From Ga0077527 sp964533495 (GTDB lineage Bacteria; Pseudomonadota; Gammaproteobacteria; Burkholderiales; SG8-41): a stretch of DNA of 61,737 bases. Position 1 is the stretch's first letter; every line of letters starts with the position of its first letter. The stretch is from positions 1-61,737 of the forward strand of contig CAZHJU010000017.1 of NCBI GenBank assembly GCA_964533495.1, written 5' to 3'. Below the pieces are notes generated by a model, which was not told the origin of the DNA, did no database searches, and saw only the letters and a list, made by a program, of their open reading frames with translations. Of this stretch, positions 45,509 to 54,434 are shown in pieces. A program made the translations under genes and the position numbers.

Positions 45509-45826
45509 TAAACGCACGATTGGGTAAAACGCGATTCCGGCCGCCGGGGCATCAGGCAAAAACCGGGATTTGCGTCGCACAGGTCCCGTTTGGGCAACGG
45601 GCACTGCAGGCCGTGGCGAACCGCCAGAAGTTACTGCGCGTGAGTATATCAAACGGGTTTTGCGGATCCGGCCGCGCCGGGCACCATGGCCCGCTCCCGA
45701 AGGCGACAAAACCTGGGCCCCCGCCCGGGCAGACGCCCCCGGATGAAAGCCCCTATTCGATTGACTGAAAAACAGGCAGCCGGGAACCCCGACTGCTGTT
45801 ATGCTGTTGTGCAGCACGGGCAGGGG

Positions 45827-45922
45827 AAAAAAAAGCGCAACCCGGAGGGTTGCGCTGAAGTTCCACCAAAGGAGGAGGTTTTGGAGGATATGTGCCGATG
45901 CCTGTAGAAGACACCCAACACG
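45827..45922 (-). ncRNA. Candidate small RNA with CCUCC motifs
   Basis: A predicted ~96-nt transcript. A sigma-70 promoter lies directly upstream, and the RNA contains two C/U-rich motifs, ATCCTCCAAAACCTCCTCC, which are complementary to Shine-Dalgarno sequences. It ends in a strong intrinsic terminator: stem GCGCAACCC/GGGTTGCGC, loop TCC on the transcript, then eight T. No ribosome site or conserved protein is seen. The exposed CCUCC motifs resemble those of known alphaproteobacterial CcsR-type RNAs, but homology is not shown. Confidence 0.7.
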
Positions 45923-45928
45923 GTTCCG

Positions 45929-45956
45929 ATTATGCCAGCACATCCAGCCAAGTCAA
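45929..45956 (-). promoter_or_regulatory. Sigma-70 promoter of the candidate small RNA
   Basis: On the minus strand, TTGACT (45951-45956), a 16-base spacer and CATAAT (45929-45934). Transcription would start near 45922. Confidence 0.7.
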
Positions 45957-46157
45957 GCATTCTTGCTGCTTCGCAATATATATTTTGTTGCCGAAACGAT
46001 GAGAAATACTTAACTGAATCATGAGCCGATCTGCCATCCGTGACATGCATCACGCTCACCGGCTCCACAACGCGGATTCAGGTGGCGACGAAACACTGCA
46101 GGTCATGAAGAATGACGCGCTTGTCCACCGTCGCGCCCCGGGCGCAGGAGTTCCGCC

Positions 46158-47201
46158 TTGACCCGCAAGCTGCTCTTTGCCGGCGACATCAATCTGATGC
46201 ATGTCGCCGATCCACAACTGCCCTTCAGGCAGGTCGTCGATGCACTGCGCGATGCCGATTTGCGATTCGGCAATCTGGAATGCTGTCTTTACGAACCGCA
46301 CACAGCCCGCTCCGCGGCCGACGAAGGCTTCTATGCGGCGCCGGCTGCAGGCCTTGCCCTGCGGATCGCCAGTTTCGATGTCGTCGGCAATGCCAACAAC
46401 GTCAATTACGGCGCGGAAGCCATCCGCTCCTCCCTGGCCGAGCTCGAGAAACTCGGCATCCCGTCAACCGGCGCGGGGCTCAACCGGAAACAGGCCCGTC
46501 TGCCGGTCATCATCGAGCGCGACGGCCTGCGTTACGGTTTCCTCCAGCGCACCTCCGTGTACTGGCCGACCAACCACGAAGCCGGCGCAACGAGCCCCGG
46601 CATTGCGGCGCTGCGCGGCCACACCGCCTACCAGCTGCCGCTGCACCGGATCAGCCCGGACATCCCGCCGGCCAACCGTCCCGGCGTCCCGCCGGTGGTC
46701 GTGACCTGGGCCGACCCGGAATATTTGGCCGAATACGTCGCCGAAATCGGCGCGCTGCGCAAGGAAGTCGACGTGCTGGTGGCCTCGCAGCACTGGGGCT
46801 TCAAGGAGGACGTGCTGGAATACATGACGGAAATCGCCCATGCGGCGATCGACGCCGGCGCCGACATCGTCATCGGTCACGGCCCGCATTACGCGCTGCC
46901 GGTCGAGATCTACAGGGGCAAGCCGGTGTACTACGGGCTGGGCAGCTTCTCGTTCCACACCGGGCACGGCGGCCGCAAACACGGCGACTGGCTGGGCATG
47001 ATCGCGCGGGTAACCGTGGACGGCGGCGGGCCGGTCGAAGCCGGATTCGAGTTCGTGCGCCACAATGACCGCAACGAAACGGTGATCTGCGACATCGGCG
47101 GAGAGCAGGCGGGGCTGGAGGCGCTGCGCAAGCGCAGCGCCCCATTCAACACCCGCCTCGAAATTCGCGGCAACGCGGTGGTGTTCCGCGCCGGGGATTG
47201 A
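46158..47201 (+). CDS. CapA-family (poly-gamma-glutamate biosynthesis-like) protein
   Basis: A 347-residue protein of the CapA metallophosphatase-like family. It begins at TTG 46158 (AGGAG 8 bases before) with MTRKLLFAGDINLM. Typical family stretches are FGNLECCLYEP, VVGNANNVNYGAEAI, VLVASQHWGF and VIGHGPHYALPVEIYRGKPV. It has no signal peptide or membrane anchor, unlike the membrane CapA of Bacillus. Its role in this organism is unknown. It converges on the enolase-superfamily gene. Confidence 0.88.
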   Translation: MTRKLLFAGDINLMHVADPQLPFRQVVDALRDADLRFGNLECCLYEPHTARSAADEGFYAAPAAGLALRIASFDVVGNANNVNYGAEAIRSSLAELEKLGIPSTGAGLNRKQARLPVIIERDGLRYGFLQRTSVYWPTNHEAGATSPGIAALRGHTAYQLPLHRISPDIPPANRPGVPPVVVTWADPEYLAEYVAEIGALRKEVDVLVASQHWGFKEDVLEYMTEIAHAAIDAGADIVIGHGPHYALPVEIYRGKPVYYGLGSFSFHTGHGGRKHGDWLGMIARVTVDGGGPVEAGFEFVRHNDRNETVICDIGGEQAGLEALRKRSAPFNTRLEIRGNAVVFRAGD

Positions 47202-47206
47202 TCCGG

Positions 47207-48364
47207 TCAGATGCCGCCCGGTTCGTCTCCGGGATGGCGCAGCTTGCGCGCGGGGTACACCTTGGCCGGATGCTTTTTCAGCTCCTCCTCCAGCACGTCG
47301 ATACCCAGCCCCGGCACCGTCGGCAGGTCAATGTAGCCATTCTTCGGCTTCAGCTGGTTCGGCGAAATCCTGTCGCAGAACTCGACGAAGGGCAGAAAGT
47401 ATTCGGTGATGATGAAGTTGGGCATCGATGCCGAGGCATGCACCGTCGAGGCCAGGGCCACCAGCGTCGAGTTGTAGTTGTGCGGCGACATGGCCACCAG
47501 AAACGGCTCCGCCATCGCCGCAATCTCCTTCAGCTCCAGAATGCCGCCGACGCAGGCGACATCGGGATTGAGAATGTCGGCCGAGCGCTTTTCAAGCAGC
47601 GGGCGGAACCCGGTCTTGGTGTAGGTCGCCTCGCCGATCACCATCGGGATGCCGATCTCGCGGCGGATCTGCGCAAGCTCGTCGGGATATTCAGCCTGGC
47701 AGGACTCCTCCATCCAGTAGAGGTCGAATTCGGCCAGTTGCCTGTCCAGGCGGATGGCATGCATGGGCGCGAGGCGGCGATGCTGCTCCAGCAGCAGGTC
47801 GACATCGGGGCCGACGGCATCGCGGATCGCCTTGACGATGCGGATCGCGCGCTTTTCGTGCTCCTTCGGAATGTAAGTCCGCCACGGCGACGGCAGCGGA
47901 TCGAACTTCATCGCGGTGAACCCCATCTTCACCACTTTTTCCGCGGCGCGGGCATAGTCGTCCGGCTCCTTCATGCCGTAGCTCCAGCCGTTGGCATACA
48001 CGCGGATCTTTTCGCGGTACTTGCCGCCGAGCAGGTTGTAGACCGGTTGCTGCGTCGCCTTGCCGACGATGTCCCACATCGCCTGCTCGATGCCGCTGAT
48101 GGCGCAGAACAGCTCCACCGACCCGCGGCGCGCCGCGTAATCGTCAAAGGCAAACTGCGTGAAATGCTTGATGTCGAAAGGGCTGCGGCCGGTCATGTAG
48201 GGGCCCAGCGCATTGAGCTGCGCCATCACGGCGGTGTCGCGGTCGTACTGCGAATAAGCCTCGCCCCAGCCGTGGATGCCGGCATCGGTCTCGACCTTCA
48301 CGAAGATGAGGTTCTTGCGCCAGCCCGGGTGCACGGCATAGGCTTTGACGGCCGTGATTTTCAT
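47207..48364 (-). CDS. Mandelate racemase / muconate lactonizing enzyme-family dehydratase
   Basis: A 385-residue enolase-superfamily protein, closest in layout to galactonate dehydratase-like acid-sugar dehydratases. Metal ligands are seen as Glu in LLLEQHRRLAP, YWMEESC and VIGEATYTK; the candidate catalytic His is in MSPHNYN. The first ligand is Glu where DgoD has Asp, so the sugar-acid substrate cannot be assigned. It has a good GGAG site and stands alone. Confidence 0.88.
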   Translation of the reverse strand: MKITAVKAYAVHPGWRKNLIFVKVETDAGIHGWGEAYSQYDRDTAVMAQLNALGPYMTGRSPFDIKHFTQFAFDDYAARRGSVELFCAISGIEQAMWDIVGKATQQPVYNLLGGKYREKIRVYANGWSYGMKEPDDYARAAEKVVKMGFTAMKFDPLPSPWRTYIPKEHEKRAIRIVKAIRDAVGPDVDLLLEQHRRLAPMHAIRLDRQLAEFDLYWMEESCQAEYPDELAQIRREIGIPMVIGEATYTKTGFRPLLEKRSADILNPDVACVGGILELKEIAAMAEPFLVAMSPHNYNSTLVALASTVHASASMPNFIITEYFLPFVEFCDRISPNQLKPKNGYIDLPTVPGLGIDVLEEELKKHPAKVYPARKLRHPGDEPGGI

Positions 48365-48498
48365 GATGCGAACTCCTTCTGTTTACGCGACCGCAGTCGC
48401 CTGCAAAGGGGGAGAATCTAGGGCGCGCGCGCAAGGCCTGTCAAGAAATGCAGATGCCGTCCAGCATACGGTCGCGCTCCGAAGCACCGGCGACAAGC

Positions 48499-49635
48499 TC
48501 AAAGCGTGCGCGCGCCGAGTCCCAGCAACTGGCCGATGCGCTCCGAGCTCTTGAGCCCGCTGCCCGTCAGCACCACGATGGTCACCTCGTCGCGGCGTAT
48601 CGCGCCGGTGTCCAGCCACTGCGAAAGGCCGGCGGCGGCGGCGGCACTGGTCGGCTCCACGTACAGTCCCATGCGCGCCAATGCCGAGAGTGCGCCGACA
48701 ATTTCCGCCTCGCTCACCGCGGCAATCGCGCCATCGCTGCGGCGCACGGCCTGCACCACCTCGCGCAACCGCGTCGGCCGGGAGGAGGCAATGCCTTCGG
48801 CAACCGTCGGCGTCACCGTCACGGGAACCGGCCGCTCGCCGCCCGATTTCCAGGCGGCATGACAGGGCGCGCAGTTCGCCGCCTGCACGCCGAAGATGCG
48901 CGGCCGTTTCTTGATCTCGCCGTTGCGCAGCAGTTCGTCAAAGCCGCGGTCGAGACCCAGCACGTTGCTGCCGTAACCCAGGGGCGTGATCACATTGTCA
49001 GGGGCGCGGAAGCCCAACTGCTCCCACAGCTCGTAGGCCAGCGTCTTGGTGCCTTCGACAAAAAACGGCTGCCAGTTGTGGCTGGCATAGAAAATCTCGC
49101 CGCTCATGCGCAAAGCCGCATCCGCGACGTCCTGCCTCGAGCCGCGCACGGTCACGACGTCCGCGCCGCAGGCGGCGATTTGCGCGATTTTCGGATACGA
49201 CGCCGTCTCCGGCACCAGGATGCGGCAGCGCATGCCGGCCGCCGCCGTATAGGCGGACAGGGAAGCCCCGGCATTGCCGGAAGAATCCTCGAGCACGTGA
49301 TCGATGCCGCGGCTCTTCAGGTAACTGACCATCACCGTCATGCCGCGGTCCTTGAAAGAACCGGTCGGCATCATGAATTCCAGTTTGAACCGCACCGGCA
49401 CGCCGTTCCAGGCGCGCCCGAGCAACGGGGTGCCGCCCTCGCCCAGCGATACCGCGCCGCCGGCATCGACATCGATGGCCTGCGCATACCGCCATACCGA
49501 ATGCAGATCCTGATTGATCGCATCGCGGGTCATTCCCTTGCCCGCCGCGAGATTCAGGTGGGCACCGGAGTCGCCGCACCAGCGCGCGACATGCACCGGA
49601 TAATGAGCATCGTTCGAGGAATCTATATAATTCAT
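48499..49635 (-). CDS. Threonine synthase-like PLP-dependent enzyme
   Basis: A 378-residue fold-type II PLP enzyme. The PLP Lys lies in PTGSFKDRGMTVMVSYLKSR, the cofactor-binding loop is EDSSGNAGASLSAY, and the C-terminal VLTGSGLKSS is typical of threonine synthases. It is shorter than E. coli ThrC and belongs to the plant-like group. No ribosome site precedes the ATG, which overlaps an AT-rich repeat motif (49625-49660), so the true start or a leaderless mRNA is open. Threonine or a related beta-replacement reaction is likely. Confidence 0.85.
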   Translation of the reverse strand: MNYIDSSNDAHYPVHVARWCGDSGAHLNLAAGKGMTRDAINQDLHSVWRYAQAIDVDAGGAVSLGEGGTPLLGRAWNGVPVRFKLEFMMPTGSFKDRGMTVMVSYLKSRGIDHVLEDSSGNAGASLSAYTAAAGMRCRILVPETASYPKIAQIAACGADVVTVRGSRQDVADAALRMSGEIFYASHNWQPFFVEGTKTLAYELWEQLGFRAPDNVITPLGYGSNVLGLDRGFDELLRNGEIKKRPRIFGVQAANCAPCHAAWKSGGERPVPVTVTPTVAEGIASSRPTRLREVVQAVRRSDGAIAAVSEAEIVGALSALARMGLYVEPTSAAAAAGLSQWLDTGAIRRDEVTIVVLTGSGLKSSERIGQLLGLGARTL

Positions 49636-49681
49636 TGATTTAATTGAATATTTTAATTGTGATTCTCAGCCGGCCACGCCC

Positions 49682-49714
49682 AAAAAAGAAGGCAGGCGCA
49701 TGGCGCCTGCCTTC
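49682..49714 (-). terminator. Terminator of the small Ala/Lys-rich secreted protein
   Basis: A 12-bp perfect stem (GAAGGCAGGCGC with its complement) around an ATG loop. On the minus strand it ends in six T. It lies 47 bases after the stop at 49762. Confidence 0.88.
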
Positions 49715-49761
49715 CCGATTGTAGCGCGCCCACTGGTGGAGGAGCGCTGCGCGACCGGATC

Positions 49762-49998
49762 TCAGCCGGTTTGCTTTGTCTTGCTTTTGGCTTTGGTCTT
49801 TTTCTTGCTGGATGTCTTCCTGGCCTTTTTCGGTTTGTCGGCCTTGGCTTCGGCCGAAGGCGCCGCCGGAGCAGCGGGCGCCGCTTTCGCGGCATCCGCT
49901 TTGGCTGGCGCGGCCGGTGCCGGCGCAGTCTGGGCAGTCGCGTTGAAGGTCACTGCGGCAAAACCGGCCGCAAGCAGGGTGGTCAGCAGTCTGGTCAT
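49762..49998 (-). CDS. Small secreted Ala/Pro/Lys-rich protein
   Basis: Start chosen at ATG 49998 (78 aa). A signal peptide (MTRLLTTLLAAGFAAVTFNA) precedes a low-complexity mature part: Ala/Pro-rich, then a strongly basic tail (KKARKTSSKKKTKAKSK). This composition resembles histone-like or nucleic-acid-binding tails, but the protein should be exported. It has its own terminator. Function unknown. Confidence 0.75.
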   Translation of the reverse strand: MTRLLTTLLAAGFAAVTFNATAQTAPAPAAPAKADAAKAAPAAPAAPSAEAKADKPKKARKTSSKKKTKAKSKTKQTG

Positions 49999-50165
49999 GA
50001 TTTCTCCATGTATTCTGAACTTCGGTTCGCTTGATCGCGATGCAAACCCGAACACTTCGGGTCGTATGCCTGTAACGCGGCGCCAGGGGCGCGGTTGACT
50101 GCGCGGGCGGATGGCGGTGTTAACATCGCCAGCCGTCGCCAACTCACGACACCGGAGGGAACAGC

Positions 50166-50942
50166 ATGGAACTGGGACTGAAGGGAAAAAGCGCGCTGGT
50201 CACCGGCGGCTCCCGCGGCATCGGACTTGGCGCCGCAAGGCTGCTGGCACAGGAAGGCTGCGACCTGCACCTGGCCGCCCGCAGCGCCGCGGACCTCGAG
50301 GCCGCCAGGGCGCAGATCACCGCGGAACAGCGCGTCAACGTGCACTGCCACGCCGTCGACCTGTCGCTGGCCGACAATGCCGTCGCGCTGGCCCGGGATT
50401 GCCGCGACGTCGATTTCCTGGTCAACAACGCGGGCTCCATCCCCCAGGGCACCCTGGACATGCTCGACGACGAAACCTGGAAACGGGCCTGGGATCTCAA
50501 GGTTTTCGGCTTCATCGACATCACCCGCGAAATCTACGCGCGGATGCGCGAACGCAAGAGCGGCGTGATCGTCAACGTGATCGGCGCCGCGGGCGAACGC
50601 CCGGTGGCCAGCTACATTGCCGGCAGCATGGGCAATGCCGCGCTGATGGCGTTCACCCGCGCGCTCGGCGCCGAAAGCCCGGCATTCGGCGTGCGGATCG
50701 TCGGCATCAATCCCGGCGGCACCGCCACCGACCGCGCCGTGAAGCGGCTGCGCGAGCGCGCCGCGAAGGAACTCGGCGATGCCGGGCGCTGGCAGGAACT
50801 GGTCAGCCAATCGCCGTTCGGCCGCATGGCCACGGTGGAAGAAATCGGCGCGCTGGTGGCTTTCCTGTGTTCGCCGCTGTCGGGCTACACCACGGGCACC
50901 ATCATCACCGTCGACGGCGGCGCCAGCAGCCGCCGCGCCTGA
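50166..50942 (+). CDS. Short-chain dehydrogenase/reductase lacking the catalytic Lys
   Basis: A 258-residue Rossmann-fold SDR with cofactor motif VTGGSRGIGLGAARLLAQEG and structural NNAG (FLVNNAGSIPQG). At the usual YxxxK site the protein reads SYIAGSMGNAAL: the Tyr is present but the Lys is Ser. NPGGTATDRAVKRLRE follows as in the family. Activity may be altered or lost. GGAGGG precedes the start. Substrate unknown. Confidence 0.9.
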   Translation: MELGLKGKSALVTGGSRGIGLGAARLLAQEGCDLHLAARSAADLEAARAQITAEQRVNVHCHAVDLSLADNAVALARDCRDVDFLVNNAGSIPQGTLDMLDDETWKRAWDLKVFGFIDITREIYARMRERKSGVIVNVIGAAGERPVASYIAGSMGNAALMAFTRALGAESPAFGVRIVGINPGGTATDRAVKRLRERAAKELGDAGRWQELVSQSPFGRMATVEEIGALVAFLCSPLSGYTTGTIITVDGGASSRRA

Positions 50943-50962
50943 GCCCGCGGCGGCCGGACCGG

Positions 50963-51325
50963 TCATTTCCCGGAGGGCGGGCTCCCGCGGTGGACCGCGT
51001 CGACCGCGCCGATCGCCCTGTCGTATGCCTGCTGCGCGGCCGACAGGCGCGCGCGGGCCACGTCCAGCGCTTTCTGCGCCGCGTCCAGTTCCCGCTTGTG
51101 CCGGTCCGCCTGCTGCTGTGCCGCCGCATGCGCATCGCGCAGATTCAGCACGTCCTGCTCCGCGAGTTTTGCATCATGGCGCGCCTGGCTGAGCTCCCGA
51201 TGGGCAATGCCCGCGCGCAGCTGCCCCTGCTGCATTGCGCTGCTGCGATCCTCGACCGGAACCTGTGCCTGCGTGAATCCCGCCGCCAGCAGCAGGCCTG
51301 TAAAAATCCATGGTCGTGTTTTCAT
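50963..51325 (-). CDS. Periplasmic coiled-coil protein
   Basis: Start chosen at ATG 51325 (120 aa). A signal peptide (MKTRPWIFTGLLLAAGFTQA) is followed by a long heptad-rich helix (ELSQARHDAKLAEQDVLNLR and on), rich in Ala and Gln. It resembles small periplasmic coiled-coil proteins without known function. It converges on the SDR gene. Confidence 0.75.
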   Translation of the reverse strand: MKTRPWIFTGLLLAAGFTQAQVPVEDRSSAMQQGQLRAGIAHRELSQARHDAKLAEQDVLNLRDAHAAAQQQADRHKRELDAAQKALDVARARLSAAQQAYDRAIGAVDAVHRGSPPSGK

Positions 51326-51450
51326 GCGGGCATCCTGCCAGTGGGTTGCTGCGGATTCATGACGCGGCACGCGGGTAGGACCGCGATGTCAGGCGGGCGT
51401 TCATCCCCCTCCCGCGCCAGGCCCGCGAACCACCGGCCGGCAAAGGCGGA

Positions 51451-52422
51451 TTACGGCAGCAGCACCGTGGAACCGGTGGTCCTGCGCGCCTCGAGGTCGC
51501 GGTGCGCCTGTGCCGCCTCGCGCAGCGGGTAACGCTGGTTGATGGTGATCTTCACCGCGCCCTTCTTCACCACCGCGAACAGCTCGCGCGCCGCGGTGAG
51601 CAGATCCTCGCGCGCCGAAACGTAATTCACCAGCGTCGGCCGCGTCAGGAACAGCGAACCCTTCTGCGCGAGAACACCGATGTTGACCGGAGACACCGCG
51701 CCCGAAGCGTTGCCGAAGCTGACCATCAGCCCCAGCGGCGAGAGGCAGTCCAGCGACTCCATGAAGGTATCCTTGCCCACGCCGTCGTACACCACCGGCA
51801 CGCCCTTGCCCCTGGTGATCGCCTTCACGCGCTCCGACAGCTTCTCGCGAGACATCACCACCACGTGCCGGCAGCCGACCTTCTTCGCCAGCGCCACCTT
51901 CTCGTCGCTGCCGACCGTGCCGATCACCGTGGCGCCGAGATGTTTGGCCCACTGGCACAGAATCTGGCCGACGCCGCCGGCAGCGGCGTGGACAACGACG
52001 GTGTCGCCCTTCTTCACGCGATAGGTGCGGCGGCACAGGTACCAGGCGGTCATGCCCTTCAGCATCATCGCCGCGGCGGTTTCGTCCTTGATACCGGCGG
52101 GAATCTTCACCAGTCTTGCGACCGGACGGATCAGCACTTCGGCATAGGCGCCGATGGGCTGCGCGTAGGCGACGCGATCGCCGACCTTGAACTCCCTGAC
52201 CCTCGACCCCACCGCCTCCACCACGCCCGCGCCTTCCGAACCGGGCACCAGCGGCAAGGGCATCGGATAAAGACCGGAACGGTGGTAGGTATCGATGTAG
52301 TTCAGTCCCACCGCGGTGTTGCGGACGCGGACCTCGCCAAGCCCCGGCTCGGCGACGGCCGCTTCCTCCCACTGCATCTGTTCCGGACCACCGTTCTGGT
52401 GGATGCGAATGACATGCGGCAT
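51451..52422 (-). CDS. Quinone oxidoreductase (zinc-free MDR family)
   Basis: A 323-residue NADPH-dependent quinone reductase of the Qor type. Its NADPH loop is VVVHAAAGGVGQILCQWAKH, the family segment is GLNYIDTYHRSGLYP, and no zinc Cys/His ligands are seen. It has a ribosome site rich in G (GGGGGAGAACGG). It is the last gene of the run aldolase, Bug receptor, Qor. Confidence 0.93.
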   Translation of the reverse strand: MPHVIRIHQNGGPEQMQWEEAAVAEPGLGEVRVRNTAVGLNYIDTYHRSGLYPMPLPLVPGSEGAGVVEAVGSRVREFKVGDRVAYAQPIGAYAEVLIRPVARLVKIPAGIKDETAAAMMLKGMTAWYLCRRTYRVKKGDTVVVHAAAGGVGQILCQWAKHLGATVIGTVGSDEKVALAKKVGCRHVVVMSREKLSERVKAITRGKGVPVVYDGVGKDTFMESLDCLSPLGLMVSFGNASGAVSPVNIGVLAQKGSLFLTRPTLVNYVSAREDLLTAARELFAVVKKGAVKITINQRYPLREAAQAHRDLEARRTTGSTVLLP

Positions 52423-52468
52423 TTCCGTTCTCCCCCAAAAATCGGGGCGGCAGCGCCGCCCCGCCGGC

Positions 52469-53446
52469 TTATTCGGCCTTGATGCCCGCGTCGCGCACGA
52501 CCTTGGACCACTTGGCCGTCTCGGCACGGATGAATTTGCCGTAGGTGGCGGAATTCATGTAGGCGACCTCGGCCCCCTGGGAATCGAATTTCTTCTGCAT
52601 CTCGGGATTCTCGACCACCTTCTTCACCGCAGCCTCGAGCGCGCGCACCGCAGCCGGGGCAATGCCGGCCGGCGCGAGTATTCCCCACCAGTTGTTCGCC
52701 TCGTAACCGGGCACGGTTTCGGCAACGGCCGGCGTGTTGGGAAAGGCGCTGTTGCGCTTGGCGCTGCCGACGGCCAGCAGCCTGAGCCGGTTGCCCTGGA
52801 TATGCGGCACCAGCTGCAACAGGGAGCCCATCGTGATCTGGGTATTGCCGGCGATCACGTCGGCCATCGCCGGGCCGCCGCCCTTGAACGGGATGTGGGT
52901 GATGTCGATTTTCGCCTGCAGCTTCAGCAGCTCGGTGCTCAGGTGCTGGAAGCTGCCGATGCCGGCGGTCGCGTAGTTCAGCGTGCCCGGTTTGGCCTTG
53001 GCCATGTCGATCAGGTCCTTGGTCGACTTCGCGGGCATCTTGGGATTCACGGTCAGCGCGCTGGGGCCGGTGCCGATCAGCGCGATCGGCACGAAGGATT
53101 TCTCCGGATCAAAACGCACCTTCGACTTGTAGATCGACGGGTTGTAGGCGAAGGCCACCGAGGCGATCAACAGCGTGTGCCCGTCCGGCTGCGCGCCGGC
53201 GGCGATTTCGGAGCCGATGATGCCGCCGGCGCCGCCGCGATTGTCGATCACCGCCTGCTGCCCGATCAGCGGACCCAGGTCATTGGCGACCAGGCGGCCG
53301 ACGATGTCGTTGCTGCCTCCGGGCGGGAAGGGCACGATCACCCGTACCGGTTTGGTCGCCCTCCACTCGGCGGCCTGCGCAACAACCGGCAGTGCCAGCA
53401 CCGCCGCAATCATGCCGGCTGCCGCCGGCTTCAGGATTCTTGCCAT
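52469..53446 (-). CDS. Bug/TctC-family periplasmic substrate-binding receptor
   Basis: Start chosen at ATG 53446 (325 aa), preceded by AGAGGAG. The signal peptide ends near AQAAEW. KPVRVIVPFPPGGSNDIVGR and HIPFKGGGPAMADVIAGN are Bug signatures. No TctAB genes are adjacent, so it is an orphan receptor. It follows the HpcH/HpaI aldolase gene by 30 bases. It may bind the carboxylate that the aldolase degrades. Confidence 0.93.
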   Translation of the reverse strand: MARILKPAAAGMIAAVLALPVVAQAAEWRATKPVRVIVPFPPGGSNDIVGRLVANDLGPLIGQQAVIDNRGGAGGIIGSEIAAGAQPDGHTLLIASVAFAYNPSIYKSKVRFDPEKSFVPIALIGTGPSALTVNPKMPAKSTKDLIDMAKAKPGTLNYATAGIGSFQHLSTELLKLQAKIDITHIPFKGGGPAMADVIAGNTQITMGSLLQLVPHIQGNRLRLLAVGSAKRNSAFPNTPAVAETVPGYEANNWWGILAPAGIAPAAVRALEAAVKKVVENPEMQKKFDSQGAEVAYMNSATYGKFIRAETAKWSKVVRDAGIKAE

Positions 53447-53476
53447 GATGATCTCCTCTTTTATCAATTAAAACAA

Positions 53477-54307
53477 TTACTTGGAAATGGCCGATGCATC
53501 GGGTTGCAACGCCTGCCGCAACTCCCCGGTGACCCGCGAGGCTTCAGCCATGATGAACGCGATTTCACTGTTGGTGGTGATGAAGCGCGCGCCGCGGCGA
53601 ATGTATTCCATCTGGCGCGGCAGGTGTCGATCGCCGCCGACACCGGCGATTTTCCCATGCCGCAGCGTGGTCGCGATCACCCTGTCGATGGCCGCGGCCG
53701 CCCCGGCATCCCCGAACCGGCCGGGCTTGCCCATCGCGGTGAGCAGGTCGTTGATGCCGATGTGGATCACGTCGATCCCCTCGACCGCCGCAACCGCATC
53801 GATGTTCTCGACGCCGGCCGGGGATTCGATCATGCAGACCACCAGCGTGTTCTCCTGCAGCGCGGGCACCGCCTCGGACACCGGCACCGACCGGTAATCA
53901 AGAATGGCGTAACCGCCGACCACCGAGCGGCGGCCGACCGGCGGGAACTTCGCGCGGTCGACCGCGCGCTTCGCCTCTTCAGCGGTGCCGATGTCGGGGA
54001 ACACGATGCCGGTGACGCCGTTGTCCAGCAGCAGCGAGGTGTCGGGATCGTCGCAACTGCGCACCCGCACCAGCGGCGCGATGCCGCAGCCGAGCGCGGC
54101 CTGGGCAATGTGGCCGATGGTCTCGAGGTTGAACAGCGAATGCTGGGTGTCGATGAAAATGAAATCGTGGCCGCTCGACTTGGCGATCCGCGCGATGTCG
54201 CCGGAGCGCGCCAGCCGGACATTCATCCCCAGCGCGACCTTGCCGGCGCGCATCATCGTTTTCACGGGGTTTTCCGCCCTGTTTTCCGGCTTGATGTCTC
54301 CGGCCAT
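53477..54307 (-). CDS. HpcH/HpaI-family 2-keto-acid aldolase
   Basis: A 276-residue class II aldolase. Typical family features are GHDFIFIDTQHSLFNLETIG, with the catalytic His, VCMIESPAGVENIDAVAAVE, with the metal Glu, and VIHIGINDLLTAMG, with the metal Asp. It cleaves 2-keto-3-hydroxy acids such as hydroxy-oxo-heptanedioate to pyruvate or related products. Its exact substrate is open. Upstream lies the 3' half of a split tRNA gene. Confidence 0.93.
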   Translation of the reverse strand: MAGDIKPENRAENPVKTMMRAGKVALGMNVRLARSGDIARIAKSSGHDFIFIDTQHSLFNLETIGHIAQAALGCGIAPLVRVRSCDDPDTSLLLDNGVTGIVFPDIGTAEEAKRAVDRAKFPPVGRRSVVGGYAILDYRSVPVSEAVPALQENTLVVCMIESPAGVENIDAVAAVEGIDVIHIGINDLLTAMGKPGRFGDAGAAAAIDRVIATTLRHGKIAGVGGDRHLPRQMEYIRRGARFITTNSEIAFIMAEASRVTGELRQALQPDASAISK

Positions 54308-54389
54308 GCTGCGTTTCTCCTTGCAAATCCGCTTCCCCGGGCCGGACGTCCCCCGCCTGTCATGGGGGTTTTGCCGGCCGCGGCATTGC

Positions 54390-54434
54390 TGGTGGGTCGT
54401 GTTGGACTCGAACCAACGACCAAGGGATTATGAG
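54390..54434 (-). pseudogene. 3' half of the resident tRNA-Ile2(CAU), cut off by an integrative element
   Basis: The minus strand reads from the 11-bp att core (CTCATAATCCC, anticodon CAT) through the variable region, T-arm GTTCGAGTCC and acceptor strand ACGACCC to CCA. No 5' half precedes it. The missing 5' half is at 61104-61146, and the two acceptor strands GGGTCGT and ACGACCC are fully complementary. Joined, they form a normal 77-nt tRNA. Confidence 0.9.
54424..54434. repeat. att core, left
   Basis: The 11-bp sequence GGGATTATGAG (plus strand), in direct orientation with the copy at 61104-61114. It corresponds to the anticodon loop and 3' anticodon stem of tRNA-Ile2. Confidence 0.85.

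Larger units (their letters stand above)
45414..46157. other. sucC upstream region
   Basis: 744 bases without a supported protein gene; the open frames here lack ribosome sites and family resemblance. It contains the TTGACCGCAGTCAA operator (45495-45508), a probable small RNA gene with promoter and terminator (about 45827-45956), and the short leader of the CapA-family gene. Confidence 0.6.

Noticed and set aside
45443..45943. A 166-residue minus-strand protein upstream of sucC
   Set aside because: No ribosome site, odd composition, no family motif, and it overlaps the operator and the better-supported small RNA.
54390..54434. A complete tRNA gene at this position
   Set aside because: Only 45 nt match; the sequence before the anticodon loop is unrelated, and the missing half is found at 61104-61146.
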